Source of the DNA: Clostridiaceae bacterium UBA4839
GTDB lineage: Bacteria; Bacillota; Clostridia; Clostridiales; Caloramatoraceae
Assembly: GCA_002400085.1 (NCBI GenBank)
Contig: DHEX01000145.1
Coordinates: forward strand, 17,950 to 46,683
Length of the DNA stretch: 28,734 nt
Direction of reading: 5' to 3'
Shown piece by piece: positions 9,561-17,383 of this stretch. Numbering within the stretch: the first letter of the stretch is position 1; the number at the start of each line of letters is the position of its first letter. The translations under genes and the position numbers were made by a program. The notes below the pieces were generated by a model, which was not told the DNA's origin, did no database searches, and was given only the letters and a program-made list of their open reading frames with translations.

Positions 9561-9775
9561 CATCGGATAAGGTGATTCTTAGACTCAGGTGGAGTCTGTT
9601 TATAAGGAATACTTTTCTCCACTGAGCCTTAGAAGAGCCGATCCAGAGGCGTAGTAGCCGTAATACTTTTATCCGGATAGAATAATGCATTGGGCAATAG
9701 TGGCTGATCCAGGGAGCATAGTATCTGTAATACCCCGCCCTTGGCGGGGTATTACGACTAACAACCATCGGATAA
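9561..9775. repeat. Repeat family 2, composite copy in the uvrC leader
   Basis: This element occupies most of the 251-bp gap before uvrC. The direct repeat CATCGGATAA flanks it exactly (9561-9570 and 9766-9775). Inside are: a bulged hairpin with arms at 9578-9594 (CTTAGACTCAGGTGGAG) and 9617-9632 (CTCCACTGAGCCTTAG); the 16-mer TAGAAGAGCCGATCCA at 9630-9645, also found at the uvrA stop; and two diverged tandem units, 9637-9666 and 9703-9733, both of the form GATCCAG...AGTA...GTAATAC. TTATCCGGAT at 9669-9678 partly inverts the flanking decamer. No coding frame is credible in it. It may be a mobile repeat or a structured leader RNA. Confidence 0.6.
9727..9755 (+). other. Perfect 13-bp GC-rich hairpin upstream of uvrC
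   Basis: GTAATACCCCGCC (9727-9739) and GGCGGGGTATTAC (9743-9755) pair perfectly around a CTT loop, only 37 bp before the uvrC ATG. No T-run follows, so it is not a standard intrinsic terminator. It is unusually GC-rich for this window. It could reduce read-through, bind a protein, or simply be part of repeat family 2. Confidence 0.6.
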
Positions 9776-9791
9776 AATAGGAGGATTATAT

Positions 9792-11666
9792 ATGTTTGAT
9801 TTTGAAGAAGCATTAAAAAAACTTCCTGATAGTCCTGGGGTTTATATAATGAAAAATAGTGAAGGCGAAATAATATATATTGGTAAAGCAGTTTCTTTAA
9901 AAAATAGAGTAAGGCAGTATTTTCAAAATTCGAGGAAGGATTCACCAAAGGTTGCTGCAATGGTAAGCCACATTGCGGAATTTGAGTATATACTTACAGA
10001 TACTGAAATGGAGGCTCTTATTCTCGAATGTAATTTAATTAAAAAGCATAAGCCCAAATATAATATTCTCTTAAAGGATGATAAGCACTATCCATATATA
10101 AAAATAACCGTAAATGAAGAATACCCAAGGATTTTAATAACCAGAAAAATGATAAAAGATGGATCTAAATACTTTGGACCATATACAGATTCATATGCAG
10201 TTAAAGAAACAATTGATGCTGTAAAAAATATTTATCCTTTAAGAAGCTGCAGTCAGCAAATCAAATATGGGAAAGTTGTATCAAGACCTTGCCTTAATTA
10301 TCAAATAAAAAGATGTCTTGCGCCTTGCCAGGGGAATATAAAAAGAGAGGATTATATGAATATAGTTAAGGACATAATTCTTCTTCTATCGGGCAAGGAT
10401 GGGGAGCTTATAGAAAAGCTTAAGGAAAAAATGCAGGAGGAATCAGAAAAATTAAATTTTGAAGCAGCTGCAGCAACAAGGGATAAAATAATATCTATAC
10501 AAAAGATTCAGCAAAAACAAAAGATAATATCATCGTCCTTTGAAGATGAGGATGTTTTCGCAGCTTTTAAAGGCATAGATGAGTGCTGCATGGAAGTATT
10601 TTTTATTAGAAGCGGGAAACTTTTAGGCAGGGAGAACTTTTTTTTCGATAATATAGAGGATGATGAGGATATTATTTCTCAATTTTTACTTCGATTTTAT
10701 GAAGAAAGGGATTATATACCTAAAAAAATTATTATCCAGGATGAAATACCTAATATGGAAGAAATAGAGGAATATCTTTCTCAAAAAAAAGGAGCAAAAG
10801 TTTATATACATACACCTAAAAAAGGAGAAAAGGTTAAACTTATTAAAATGGCTGAAAAAAATGCGGAGTCTGCCATTGAGCAAAGGAAGTTTAAAATGGA
10901 TAAGGAAAGGGAATCATCTAAGGGAGCTTTAGATGAAATAGCTGCTATTTTAGAACTTAAAAACTATCCTAAGAGAATAGAAGCCTTTGATATATCCAAT
11001 ATACAAGGGACTGATCCAGTAGCCTCCATGGTGGTATTTGAAGATGGAAAGCCTAAAAATAAGGATTATAGAAGATTTAAAATTAAAACTGTAGAGGGCC
11101 CTAATGATTATAAAAGCATGGAAGAGGTAATAAGAAGAAGATTTGAAAGAGGTTTAAGGGAAAGGGAAGAGCTGCAAAAAAAAGAAATAAATTATACTGA
11201 GGGAAAGTTTTCAGTCTTTCCAGATCTTATTATGATGGATGGCGGAGGCGGACAGGTTAATATTGCGCTGAAGGTTTTAAATGAGCTTAACATTTCTATT
11301 CCAGTATGCGGAATGGTGAAGGATGAAAAGCATAGAACCAGAGGGCTTATATACAATAACAATGAAGCCGAAATATATAAAGAATCAAATGCATTTAAAC
11401 TTATTGCAAGAATTCAAGATGAAGCTCACAGATTTGCTATAACCTATCATAGAAGTTTAAGGTCGAAAAGTATAGTTTCTTCTGTCTTAGATGAAATAGA
11501 AGGTATTGGACCAAAAAGGAAAAGAGAACTTTTAAAGTATTATAAAACTATAGATGCTATAAGGAAGGCACCTATAGAGGATTTAAAAAAGGTTGAAGGA
11601 ATGAATGAAAAATCTGCTGAGGCAGTGTATAATTATTTTAGGGAATATAGGGATAATATTGATTAA
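9792..11666 (+). CDS. uvrC: UvrABC excinuclease subunit C
   Basis: UvrC makes both incisions around a lesion after binding the UvrB-DNA complex. The 624-residue length is normal. In order it has: an N-terminal GIY-YIG nuclease (GVYIM...IIYIGKAVSLKNRV, residues about 14-40) for the 3' cut; a Cys cluster (SCSQQ...RPCLNYQIKRCLAPC); a UVR domain (about 205-240); an RNase H-like domain for the 5' cut, with D400 (FDISN), D483 (MMDGGGGQV) and H553 (ITYHR) as the expected catalytic triad; and tandem helix-hairpin-helix DNA-binding motifs at the end (IEGIGPKRKRELL, VEGMNEKSAEAV). AGGAGG at 9779-9784 sets the start. It is separated from uvrBA by five envelope genes, and a repeat-derived leader precedes it. 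Confidence 0.98.
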   Translation: MFDFEEALKKLPDSPGVYIMKNSEGEIIYIGKAVSLKNRVRQYFQNSRKDSPKVAAMVSHIAEFEYILTDTEMEALILECNLIKKHKPKYNILLKDDKHYPYIKITVNEEYPRILITRKMIKDGSKYFGPYTDSYAVKETIDAVKNIYPLRSCSQQIKYGKVVSRPCLNYQIKRCLAPCQGNIKREDYMNIVKDIILLLSGKDGELIEKLKEKMQEESEKLNFEAAAATRDKIISIQKIQQKQKIISSSFEDEDVFAAFKGIDECCMEVFFIRSGKLLGRENFFFDNIEDDEDIISQFLLRFYEERDYIPKKIIIQDEIPNMEEIEEYLSQKKGAKVYIHTPKKGEKVKLIKMAEKNAESAIEQRKFKMDKERESSKGALDEIAAILELKNYPKRIEAFDISNIQGTDPVASMVVFEDGKPKNKDYRRFKIKTVEGPNDYKSMEEVIRRRFERGLREREELQKKEINYTEGKFSVFPDLIMMDGGGGQVNIALKVLNELNISIPVCGMVKDEKHRTRGLIYNNNEAEIYKESNAFKLIARIQDEAHRFAITYHRSLRSKSIVSSVLDEIEGIGPKRKRELLKYYKTIDAIRKAPIEDLKKVEGMNEKSAEAVYNYFREYRDNID

Positions 11667-11702
11667 TATATATATTAAAATCTTATTATAGAGGTGTTAT
11701 AA

Positions 11703-12449
11703 ATGAAGAAAATGGTAGTTGATACTCACACTCATACTATTGCAAGCGGTCATGCTTATAGTACTCTTATTGAAAATTGTACCGAGGCAGCCAAAAATGG
11801 AATGAAGATGATTGGAATGACAGATCATGGTCCTAAAATGCCAGGTACTGCCGGATACTCTTATTTTATAAACTTTAAGGTTATTCCTGATGTAATTGCA
11901 GGAGTTGAAGTTTTAAAGGGAGTAGAAGCAAACATAATTGATTACGATGGAACAATTGATTTAAATAAAAGAACCTTAAATGATATGGATATTGTTATTG
12001 CAAGCCTTCATGATATTTGTATCAGACCATCAAGCGTAAAGGATAATACTAATGCAGTTATAGGTGCAATGAAAAACCATTGTGTGGATATTATAGGACA
12101 CTCAGGTAATCCTTCTTTTCCTATTGATGTGGATGAAATGCTTAAAGCTGCACTTGAATATAATGTTATTATAGAAATAAACAACAGTTCTCTTGGAGTA
12201 TCAAGGGTGGGAAGCAAGGCAAACTGTGAAATTATTGCAGAAAAGGCAGCAAAGTATGGGAACTTAATTACACTTGGAAGTGATTCTCACATTTGCTACA
12301 GCATTGGTAAGTTGGATAAAGCAGTTGAACTGGTTGAAAAGGCCAATGTCAGTGAGGATAAAATAATGAACACAGATCCTATGAAACTTAAAAAGTATTT
12401 GAAAGAAAAAGGGAAATTGAAGAACAGAATAGATTATGATGAAATTTAG
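11703..12449 (+). CDS. PHP-domain phosphatase, YcdX type
   Basis: The 248-residue protein is a full-length PHP-superfamily hydrolase with the trinuclear-metal ligand set of the YcdX family: H9 and H11 (DTHTHT), H17, D41-H42 (TDHGPKMPG), E75 (GVEAN), H103 (LHD), H133 (IGHSGNP) and D194/H196 (GSDSH). The segment ASGHAYSTL and the EINNSS motif strongly match E. coli YcdX, a zinc phosphatase whose physiological substrate is not settled. The gene follows uvrC by 36 bp with AGAGGTG upstream, so it is probably cotranscribed with it. A paralogue is at 16549-17280. A histidinol-phosphatase (HisK) role is possible but less likely than the YcdX type. Confidence 0.88.
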   Translation: MKKMVVDTHTHTIASGHAYSTLIENCTEAAKNGMKMIGMTDHGPKMPGTAGYSYFINFKVIPDVIAGVEVLKGVEANIIDYDGTIDLNKRTLNDMDIVIASLHDICIRPSSVKDNTNAVIGAMKNHCVDIIGHSGNPSFPIDVDEMLKAALEYNVIIEINNSSLGVSRVGSKANCEIIAEKAAKYGNLITLGSDSHICYSIGKLDKAVELVEKANVSEDKIMNTDPMKLKKYLKEKGKLKNRIDYDEI

Positions 12450-12513
12450 AGCATTAAAATGCTGCCAATGATTAACAACTTTAGTATTATGATTTTTTTC
12501 TATAAAATATTAT

Positions 12514-12566
12514 GGTATAATTTTAATAAAAATATATTGAATAACCGTTTTGCACCTATAGGGTGC
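12514..12566 (+). promoter_or_regulatory. Promoter-like extended -10 and small leader hairpin before the rRNA methyltransferase
   Basis: GGTATAAT ends at 12521 and is preceded by TAT, giving the extended -10 form TGGTATAAT (12513-12521). The -35 region is only a T-tract. About 30 bp downstream, GCACC (12552-12556) and GGTGC (12562-12566) can form a short hairpin followed by TTATTTT, just ahead of the ribosome binding site. It might act as a weak attenuator; this is inference only. Confidence 0.45.
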
Positions 12567-12586
12567 TTATTTTGAGAGGAGTAACA

Positions 12587-13939
12587 ATGGTTCCTGAAAA
12601 TTTTAAAAAAAGAATGAGAAAACTTTTAGGACAGGAATATGGGGAGTTTATAAAAAGCCTTAATGATGATATTGCTCAAGGACTTAGAGTGAACACTCTT
12701 AAATTACCTGTGGAAGATTTTAAAAAGATTTCTCCATTTAAACTTTTGGGAAATATCCCTTGGGAAGAAAGAGGATTTTATATTAACGAAGATAAGCCTG
12801 GTAAACATCCATATCATTCAGCAGGACTTTATTATATTCAAGAACCAAGTGCTATGGCTGTTGTATCAGCTTTAAATATAAAAAAGGGAGATAAGGTTTT
12901 AGACCTTTGTGCGGCTCCTGGAGGAAAAAGTACTCAGGCTGCAGCCTATCTTCAGGGAAGTGGAATCTTAGTTTCAAATGAAATTGATTTTAAAAGGGCA
13001 AAAATCTTGGCAGAAAACATAGAAAGACTAGGAATAACAAATGCAGTTGTTTTAAATAATTCTCCTAAGGAACTTGAAAAACATTTTATAGGTTATTTTG
13101 ATAAAATAATCGTTGATGCACCTTGTTCAGGTGAAGGAATGTTTAAAAAGGAAGAGGAGGCAGCTTTAAACTGGAGTGAAGAAAATGTACTAGGATGTGC
13201 CTTGAGGCAAAAGGAAATCCTTCAATCTGCTGATAAGATGCTTAAACCAGGCGGATATATGATATACTCTACCTGTACATTTTCAATTGAAGAAAATGAA
13301 AAAACGATACATGAATTTTTAGAAGAGCATAAGGAATATAATGTAGAAAAGATAGAAAAAAAATATGGCTTTAGCAGCGGATTTGGGGATATAATTGGAG
13401 ATATTAGGTTAAATGATGCAGCAAGGCTTTTTCCACACAAATTAAGGGGAGAAGGTCATTTTCTGTGCCTCTTAAGAAAAAATGATGGAGTCTTATCCAA
13501 AAATATAATAATGAAAAATACAACAAAAGTTCAAGATTTGAAACTTTTTTATGAATTTCAAAATGAAAATTTGAATATTAATATAGATGGGAACCTATTT
13601 TCTTTTGGCAACAATCTATATAAACTGCCAGATGATATTTTTGAATTAAATGGTCTTAGAGTGTTAAGATCCGGACTACATATTGGGACTTTTAAAAATA
13701 ACTGGTTTGAACCTTCACACAGTCTTGCATTAGCTCTAAAAAAAGAGGATGCAAAAAGAACTTTAAATATAAGCTCAACGGATGAAAGTATTATTTCATA
13801 TCTAAGCGGAAATATTTTAAATGTAAACTTGGAAAATGGATGGTGTCTCATTTGTATAGATGGATATTCACTTGGATGGGGAAAAGTATCAAATGGCAAA
13901 TTAAAAAATCATTATCCCAAAGGGCTTAGATGGGTGTAA
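12587..13939 (+). CDS. NOL1/NOP2/Sun-family RNA m5C methyltransferase (RsmF-like)
   Basis: The family transfers a methyl group from S-adenosylmethionine to cytosine C5 in rRNA or tRNA. In order: an N-terminal region with the LRVNTLKL motif; the SAM-binding motif AAPGGKS at residues 109-115; the PC motif in DAPCSGEGMF (C180); the catalytic TC motif in YSTCTFS (C230); and a C-terminal RNA-binding, PUA-like domain ending in GWGKVSNGKLKNHYPKGLRW. That C-terminal domain matches RsmF/YebU-type enzymes rather than RsmB. I chose ATG 12587 over an in-frame GTG at 12563 because AGGAG (12577-12581) is ideally spaced for it; this gives 450 residues. E. coli RsmF methylates 16S rRNA C1407, but the target here cannot be read from sequence. 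Confidence 0.9.
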   Translation: MVPENFKKRMRKLLGQEYGEFIKSLNDDIAQGLRVNTLKLPVEDFKKISPFKLLGNIPWEERGFYINEDKPGKHPYHSAGLYYIQEPSAMAVVSALNIKKGDKVLDLCAAPGGKSTQAAAYLQGSGILVSNEIDFKRAKILAENIERLGITNAVVLNNSPKELEKHFIGYFDKIIVDAPCSGEGMFKKEEEAALNWSEENVLGCALRQKEILQSADKMLKPGGYMIYSTCTFSIEENEKTIHEFLEEHKEYNVEKIEKKYGFSSGFGDIIGDIRLNDAARLFPHKLRGEGHFLCLLRKNDGVLSKNIIMKNTTKVQDLKLFYEFQNENLNINIDGNLFSFGNNLYKLPDDIFELNGLRVLRSGLHIGTFKNNWFEPSHSLALALKKEDAKRTLNISSTDESIISYLSGNILNVNLENGWCLICIDGYSLGWGKVSNGKLKNHYPKGLRWV

Positions 13940-13984
13940 ATCACACAATTTTATTTTATAGTAAAATCATAGGGAGATGAAGCT

Positions 13985-14896
13985 ATGAATTATAATAATT
14001 TAAAAGAAGAACTTGAATCAATACTTGATATAAATCAAATTAGATATAATGAATTAATGAAAAATCATACATCATTTAAAGTTGGGGGAGCTGCTGACAT
14101 ATTTATTACACCAAACTCTTATAATAAGTTTATTAAATGCTTGAATGCATGTAAAAAATATAATGCACCTTATTTTATTATGGGTAATGGTACAAATCTA
14201 ATGGTTAGAGATGGCGGATATAAAGGTGTAATAATAAAGCTTACATCTCTTAATGATATTAAAGTTGAAGGGAATAGGATAACTGCTGATGCCGGGGCAC
14301 TCCTTTCAAAAACAGCCAATGAGGCATTAAAAAACAGCCTTAAAGGGTTAGAATTTGCATCAGGTATTCCTGGAACTGTAGGCGGAGCACTTACAATGAA
14401 TGCAGGAGCCTATGGACCTGAGATGAAGGATGTTGTTGATTGTGCAGAGGTTGTAGATGAAAATGGGAATAGATTTATTTTAAATAGGGATCAGCTTGAG
14501 CTTTCTTACAGGATGAGTGCAGTACAAAAATATAATTATGCAATACTTTGGGCATCCTTTGTATTAGAACATGGTGAATATAATCAAATAAAGGATAGAA
14601 TGGATGAGCTTAATAAAAGAAGAGTTGATAAACAGCCATTGGAATATCCAAGTGCAGGCAGTACATTTAAAAGACCTGATGGATATTTCGCAGCAAAGCT
14701 TATTGATGATGCAGGGCTTAAAGGGCTTTCTGTAGGTGGAGCTATGGTTTCAAAAAAACATTCTGGATTTATAATTAATTATAATAATGCAACTGCAAAG
14801 GATATTTTGGAATTAATAAAAAAGGTACAAGAGTTGGTTAAAGAAAAATTTGGAGTAGAGTTGGAACCTGAAATAAAATTAATTGGTGAGGATTAA
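13985..14896 (+). CDS. murB: UDP-N-acetylenolpyruvoylglucosamine reductase
   Basis: MurB reduces UDP-GlcNAc-enolpyruvate to UDP-MurNAc with FAD and NADPH, the second committed step of peptidoglycan precursor synthesis in the cytoplasm. The 303-residue length fits the shorter Bacillus-type (type II) MurB. FAD-binding signatures are NHTSFKVGGAAD (28-39), GNGTNLMVRDGG (67-78) and SGIPGTVGGALTMNAGAYG (126-144). Catalytic residues are visible: R176 in SYRMS, S226 in AGSTFKRP and E296 in ELEPEIKLIG. AGGGAG at 13971-13976 sets the start, 45 bp after the methyltransferase stop. A solo repeat hairpin lies directly after the stop. In clostridia and bacilli murB often lies near the rapZ-yvcK-whiA group, as here. 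Confidence 0.97.
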   Translation: MNYNNLKEELESILDINQIRYNELMKNHTSFKVGGAADIFITPNSYNKFIKCLNACKKYNAPYFIMGNGTNLMVRDGGYKGVIIKLTSLNDIKVEGNRITADAGALLSKTANEALKNSLKGLEFASGIPGTVGGALTMNAGAYGPEMKDVVDCAEVVDENGNRFILNRDQLELSYRMSAVQKYNYAILWASFVLEHGEYNQIKDRMDELNKRRVDKQPLEYPSAGSTFKRPDGYFAAKLIDDAGLKGLSVGGAMVSKKHSGFIINYNNATAKDILELIKKVQELVKEKFGVELEPEIKLIGED

Positions 14897-14902
14897 TCCT
14901 CA

Positions 14903-14932
14903 TGTAGGGAGCTGCCTTGACCGGTTCCCTAC
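14903..14932. repeat. Repeat family 1, solo inner hairpin (copy D)
   Basis: This 30-nt remnant has the same TGTAGGGA...CTTGACCG...TCCCTAC core as the inner arms of copies A, B and C, but without outer arms or a second inner arm. GTAGGGA (14904-14910) pairs with TCCCTAC (14926-14932), and G-U and G-C pairs extend the stem. It begins 6 bp after the murB stop. No T-run follows, so terminator function is doubtful. Confidence 0.65.
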
Positions 14933-15035
14933 TATTAATTTATTGAAAATTGATAAAATTAAATAAATTGTGCAGGAAATTATCTAAACGTGTAGAAATT
15001 TATTTATATCAAATAATTTATAGGGGGAATTATTC

Positions 15036-16124
15036 ATGAAGGTTAGAGATGCTGTACTGGGGCTAAAGGCTTATCATGCTGGAAAGCCAATTTCAGAGGT
15101 AAAAAGAGAACTTGGGATTACAGACATTATAAAGCTTGCTTCAAATGAAAACCCACTGGGGTGCTCACCTAAGGTTACAAAAGCAATAAAGGATATATCT
15201 GATAAAGTAAATTTATATCCAGATGCTTCAAACTTTGAGCTTAAAAAGGCTTTATCTGAGTATTTAAATGTTCCAGCAGATATGCTATTTTGCGGAACTG
15301 GTTCAGACTTACTTATTAGAGTTATATGCAGCATGGTTTTAAACCCTGGTGATGAAAGCATAATGGGAGAAGTATCTTTCCAGAGATATGAGGACAGCAC
15401 CCAGCTATTTGGCGGGAAATCCATTAAGATTCCTATGAAAAATCACGGATTAGATTTAGAAAAAATGGTGGATGCTATAACAGATAGGACAAAAATTATT
15501 TGGATTTGCACACCAAACAATCCAACAGGCCCAATTGTTTATAAGGATGAGCTTGAAAAAGCGCTTAAGAGAATTCCTAAAGATGTTTTGGTTGTTATGG
15601 ACGAGGCATATCATGAATATGTTGAAGATGAAAGGTATCCTCAGACAATTCCAATGATTAAAGATCATAAGAATATGATTGTATTAAGGACATTTTCAAA
15701 AGCTTATGGTCTTGCAGGACTTAGAACAGGTTATGGTATAGCTGATAAAGAGGTAACAGCATATATAAATTCTATTATAGGACCTTTTGATACCAACTTA
15801 ATAGCACAGGTGGCTGGCGTTGCAGCACTTAAGGATCAGGAATTTATTAAGAGAGTTGTTGAACTGAATTCTAAGGGCAGAAAATATATGTATAAGGAAT
15901 GCAGCCGATTAGGGCTTGAATACATCGAAACTCAATCTAACTTTATAATGATTAATACCGGCATGGATGATAAAGTAGTTTCTGATGCACTTTTAAGAAA
16001 GGGTGTAATAATAAGACCAGGATCTCTGTTTGGAATGGATGGATGGCTTAGAGTAACCATTGGAACTATGGAGCAAAATGAAAGATTTATAAAAGAATTA
16101 GAAGCTATAGTAAAGAATAAATAA
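15036..16124 (+). CDS. hisC: Histidinol-phosphate/aromatic aminotransferase (HisC family)
   Basis: This is a fold-type I, PLP-dependent aminotransferase of 362 residues. Signatures are SNENPLGCSP near residue 35, the PLP-contacting NNPTGP, DEAYHEY, and the Schiff-base lysine K222 in TFSKAYGLAGLRTGYG. In histidine synthesis HisC converts imidazole-acetol phosphate to histidinol phosphate; many clostridial members also transaminate aromatic keto acids. No other his gene is nearby. The next gene is a PHP-family hydrolase, a superfamily that includes histidinol-phosphate phosphatases, but a terminator and a repeat separate them. AGGGGG at 15022-15027 sets the start. The precise substrate is uncertain; the family assignment is firm. 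Confidence 0.92.
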   Translation: MKVRDAVLGLKAYHAGKPISEVKRELGITDIIKLASNENPLGCSPKVTKAIKDISDKVNLYPDASNFELKKALSEYLNVPADMLFCGTGSDLLIRVICSMVLNPGDESIMGEVSFQRYEDSTQLFGGKSIKIPMKNHGLDLEKMVDAITDRTKIIWICTPNNPTGPIVYKDELEKALKRIPKDVLVVMDEAYHEYVEDERYPQTIPMIKDHKNMIVLRTFSKAYGLAGLRTGYGIADKEVTAYINSIIGPFDTNLIAQVAGVAALKDQEFIKRVVELNSKGRKYMYKECSRLGLEYIETQSNFIMINTGMDDKVVSDALLRKGVIIRPGSLFGMDGWLRVTIGTMEQNERFIKELEAIVKNK

Positions 16125-16149
16125 AATTTTACGATTATTTAAATCATAT

Positions 16150-16177
16150 GGGGTGAGCATTGCTTGCCTCTTTTTTT
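16150..16177 (+). terminator. Intrinsic terminator after hisC
   Basis: The stem GGGGTGAGC (16150-16158) pairs with GCTTGCCTC (16162-16170) around an ATT loop, with three G-U pairs, and is followed by seven Ts (16171-16177). It ends exactly where the left outer arm of repeat copy B begins. Confidence 0.75.
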
Positions 16178-16380
16178 AATTTAGATTTAATCCACCGCAG
16201 AGATAAGAAAAATATATTCCATTCACTTTACCATGCCAGCTGTAGGGGATGGTCTTGACCGTCCCGCTGGGTTATGCACGGAATCGGGGGGGTGGAACGA
16301 TCAAGACCGCTCCCTACCCAATGTCCATTTCATATATTTTTCTTATCTCGCTGGAATATGTTCATTAATCATTTTAAATT
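16177..16380. repeat. Palindromic repeat family 1, copy B
   Basis: The left outer arm (16177-16207) matches the 31-nt terminal arm of copy A. The match continues into the adjacent segment ATAAGAAAAATATATTCC, as in the right end of copy A read on the other strand. The inner pair is at 16241-16266 and 16293-16317 (TGTAGGGGATGGTC..., ...AAGACCGCTCCCTAC) with only a short spacer, against 96 nt in copies A and C. The right outer arm is recognisable through TATATTTTTCTTATC (16334-16348) and then degenerates. Together with terminator 16150-16177 and the AT-rich leader at 16381-16548, this fills the 424-bp gap between hisC and the PHP gene. The only other thing I saw in that leader is an unsupported TATAAT at 16439-16444. 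Confidence 0.78.
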
Positions 16381-16548
16381 GCAGTAATAAGAAAGAATCA
16401 TGTAGTCATAAAACATAATTTGGTGGTAGAATATAAAATATAATATAAAATACATAGTTGAAGAAACTGAAGATGAAAAAGAATTCCCAACTTCAAAATC
16501 ATAACATAAGCTGGGGATGATTAAGATATTTGTAATGGAGGACATAAA

Positions 16549-17280
16549 ATGAAAATTTTTGCTGATTACCATACGCATACAATTTACAGCCATGGTAAAG
16601 GCACTATAAGAGATAATGTAGAGGAGGCAAGAAGGAAGGGACTTAAGGAAGTAGCTATAACTGATCATGGTCCGGGGCATTTTGGATTTGGGGTAAGCCA
16701 TGAAAATTTAAAAAAGATGAGAAAAGAAATAGATGCTATGAAAAAAGAATATCCTGATATAAAAATTTTATTGGGAGTGGAAGCTAATATTATAAGTGTA
16801 GATGGTGACCTTGATGTTAATGAGGAAGATTTAAAGACTATAGATATCCTTCTTGCGGGCTTTCATAATGGTGCAAAACCTAAAACTCTTAAGGATGCAT
16901 GGTATCTTTATATAAGAAATTATTTGGCAAAAATTTTACTACCAATGAGAAAAAGCTGCAGAGATATAAATACCAAAGCTTTTATCAATGCAATAAATAA
17001 AAATAATATATTCATATTAACTCATCCTGGAGCGAAAATAGATGTTGATACAGAAAAATTAGCAAAGGCTGCAGCGAAAAAGGGTACTGCACTGGAAATT
17101 AACAGCAGCCATGGGAACTTAACTGTTGAGTATGCTAAAATTGCATGTAAAGAAAAGGGTGTTAAATTTGCTATAAGCAGTGATGCACATATATCAAAAA
17201 ATGTTGGGAATGTAGACAATGGAATTAGGATAGCACTGGAGGCTGGAATTCCTGATGAGAGAATAATAAATGCAGATTAA
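16549..17280 (+). CDS. PHP-domain metal-dependent phosphatase/hydrolase
   Basis: The 243-residue PHP-superfamily protein has the metal ligand set H8 and H10 (DYHTHT), D39-H40 (TDHGPGH), E78 (GVEANI), H106 (FHNG), H159 (THPGAK) and D212/H214 (SDAH). It is a distant paralogue of the YcdX-type protein at 11703-12449 but lacks the ASGHAYSTL segment and has an insertion around residues 112-140 (LYIRNYLAKILLP). GGAGG at 16537-16541 sets the start. It lies 103 bp upstream of rapZ, and a PHP gene next to rapZ-yvcK-whiA is a familiar clostridial arrangement. The substrate is unknown; a phosphate monoester is likely. Histidinol phosphatase is possible given hisC upstream, but the two are separated by a terminator. 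Confidence 0.85.
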   Translation: MKIFADYHTHTIYSHGKGTIRDNVEEARRKGLKEVAITDHGPGHFGFGVSHENLKKMRKEIDAMKKEYPDIKILLGVEANIISVDGDLDVNEEDLKTIDILLAGFHNGAKPKTLKDAWYLYIRNYLAKILLPMRKSCRDINTKAFINAINKNNIFILTHPGAKIDVDTEKLAKAAAKKGTALEINSSHGNLTVEYAKIACKEKGVKFAISSDAHISKNVGNVDNGIRIALEAGIPDERIINAD

Positions 17281-17294
17281 TTTAACTTTCTGCG

Positions 17295-17314
17295 GCAGCT
17301 AATTGAATTGCTGC
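17295..17314. other. Short inverted repeat between the PHP gene and rapZ
   Basis: GCAGC-T-AATT and AATTGCTGC pair with one bulged T around a single G. No T-run follows. It may be a weak processing or termination signal in the 103-bp gap; nothing else is evident there except the rapZ ribosome binding site AGAGGGG (17371-17377). Confidence 0.3.
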
Positions 17315-17383
17315 TATAGGCATGGTATGCTGCATTTTGCCAAATTGCTGTGCAGGAATTGAAATATAAAAGAGGGGATTTTT

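Noticed and set aside
9553..9960. 135-codon open frame on the - strand across the uvrC start
   Set aside because: It is the shadow of repeat family 2 and the uvrC 5' end, with no supporting start signals and no recognisable domain.
13558..13899. 113-codon open frame on the - strand inside the rRNA methyltransferase gene
   Set aside because: It is antisense to a conserved PUA-like domain and has no start signal of its own.
14933..15035. Promoter for hisC (TTGAAA at about 14944, several AT-rich -10 candidates)
   Set aside because: No -10 hexamer at proper spacing stands out from the AT-rich background.
15074..15424. 116-codon open frame on the - strand inside hisC
   Set aside because: It is a shadow of the conserved aminotransferase reading frame.
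16233..16418. 61-codon open frame on the + strand (MPAVGDG...)
   Set aside because: It lies wholly inside repeat copy B and reads the inverted-repeat arms. Its composition is unlike real proteins and it has no ribosome binding site.
16439..16444. TATAAT before the second PHP gene as a promoter
   Set aside because: No acceptable -35 and no TGn extension; AT-rich runs produce such hexamers by chance.
16369..16701. 110-codon open frame on the - strand
   Set aside because: It runs antisense into the clear PHP gene at 16549 and through an AT-rich leader; hydrophobic composition arises from AT-rich DNA.
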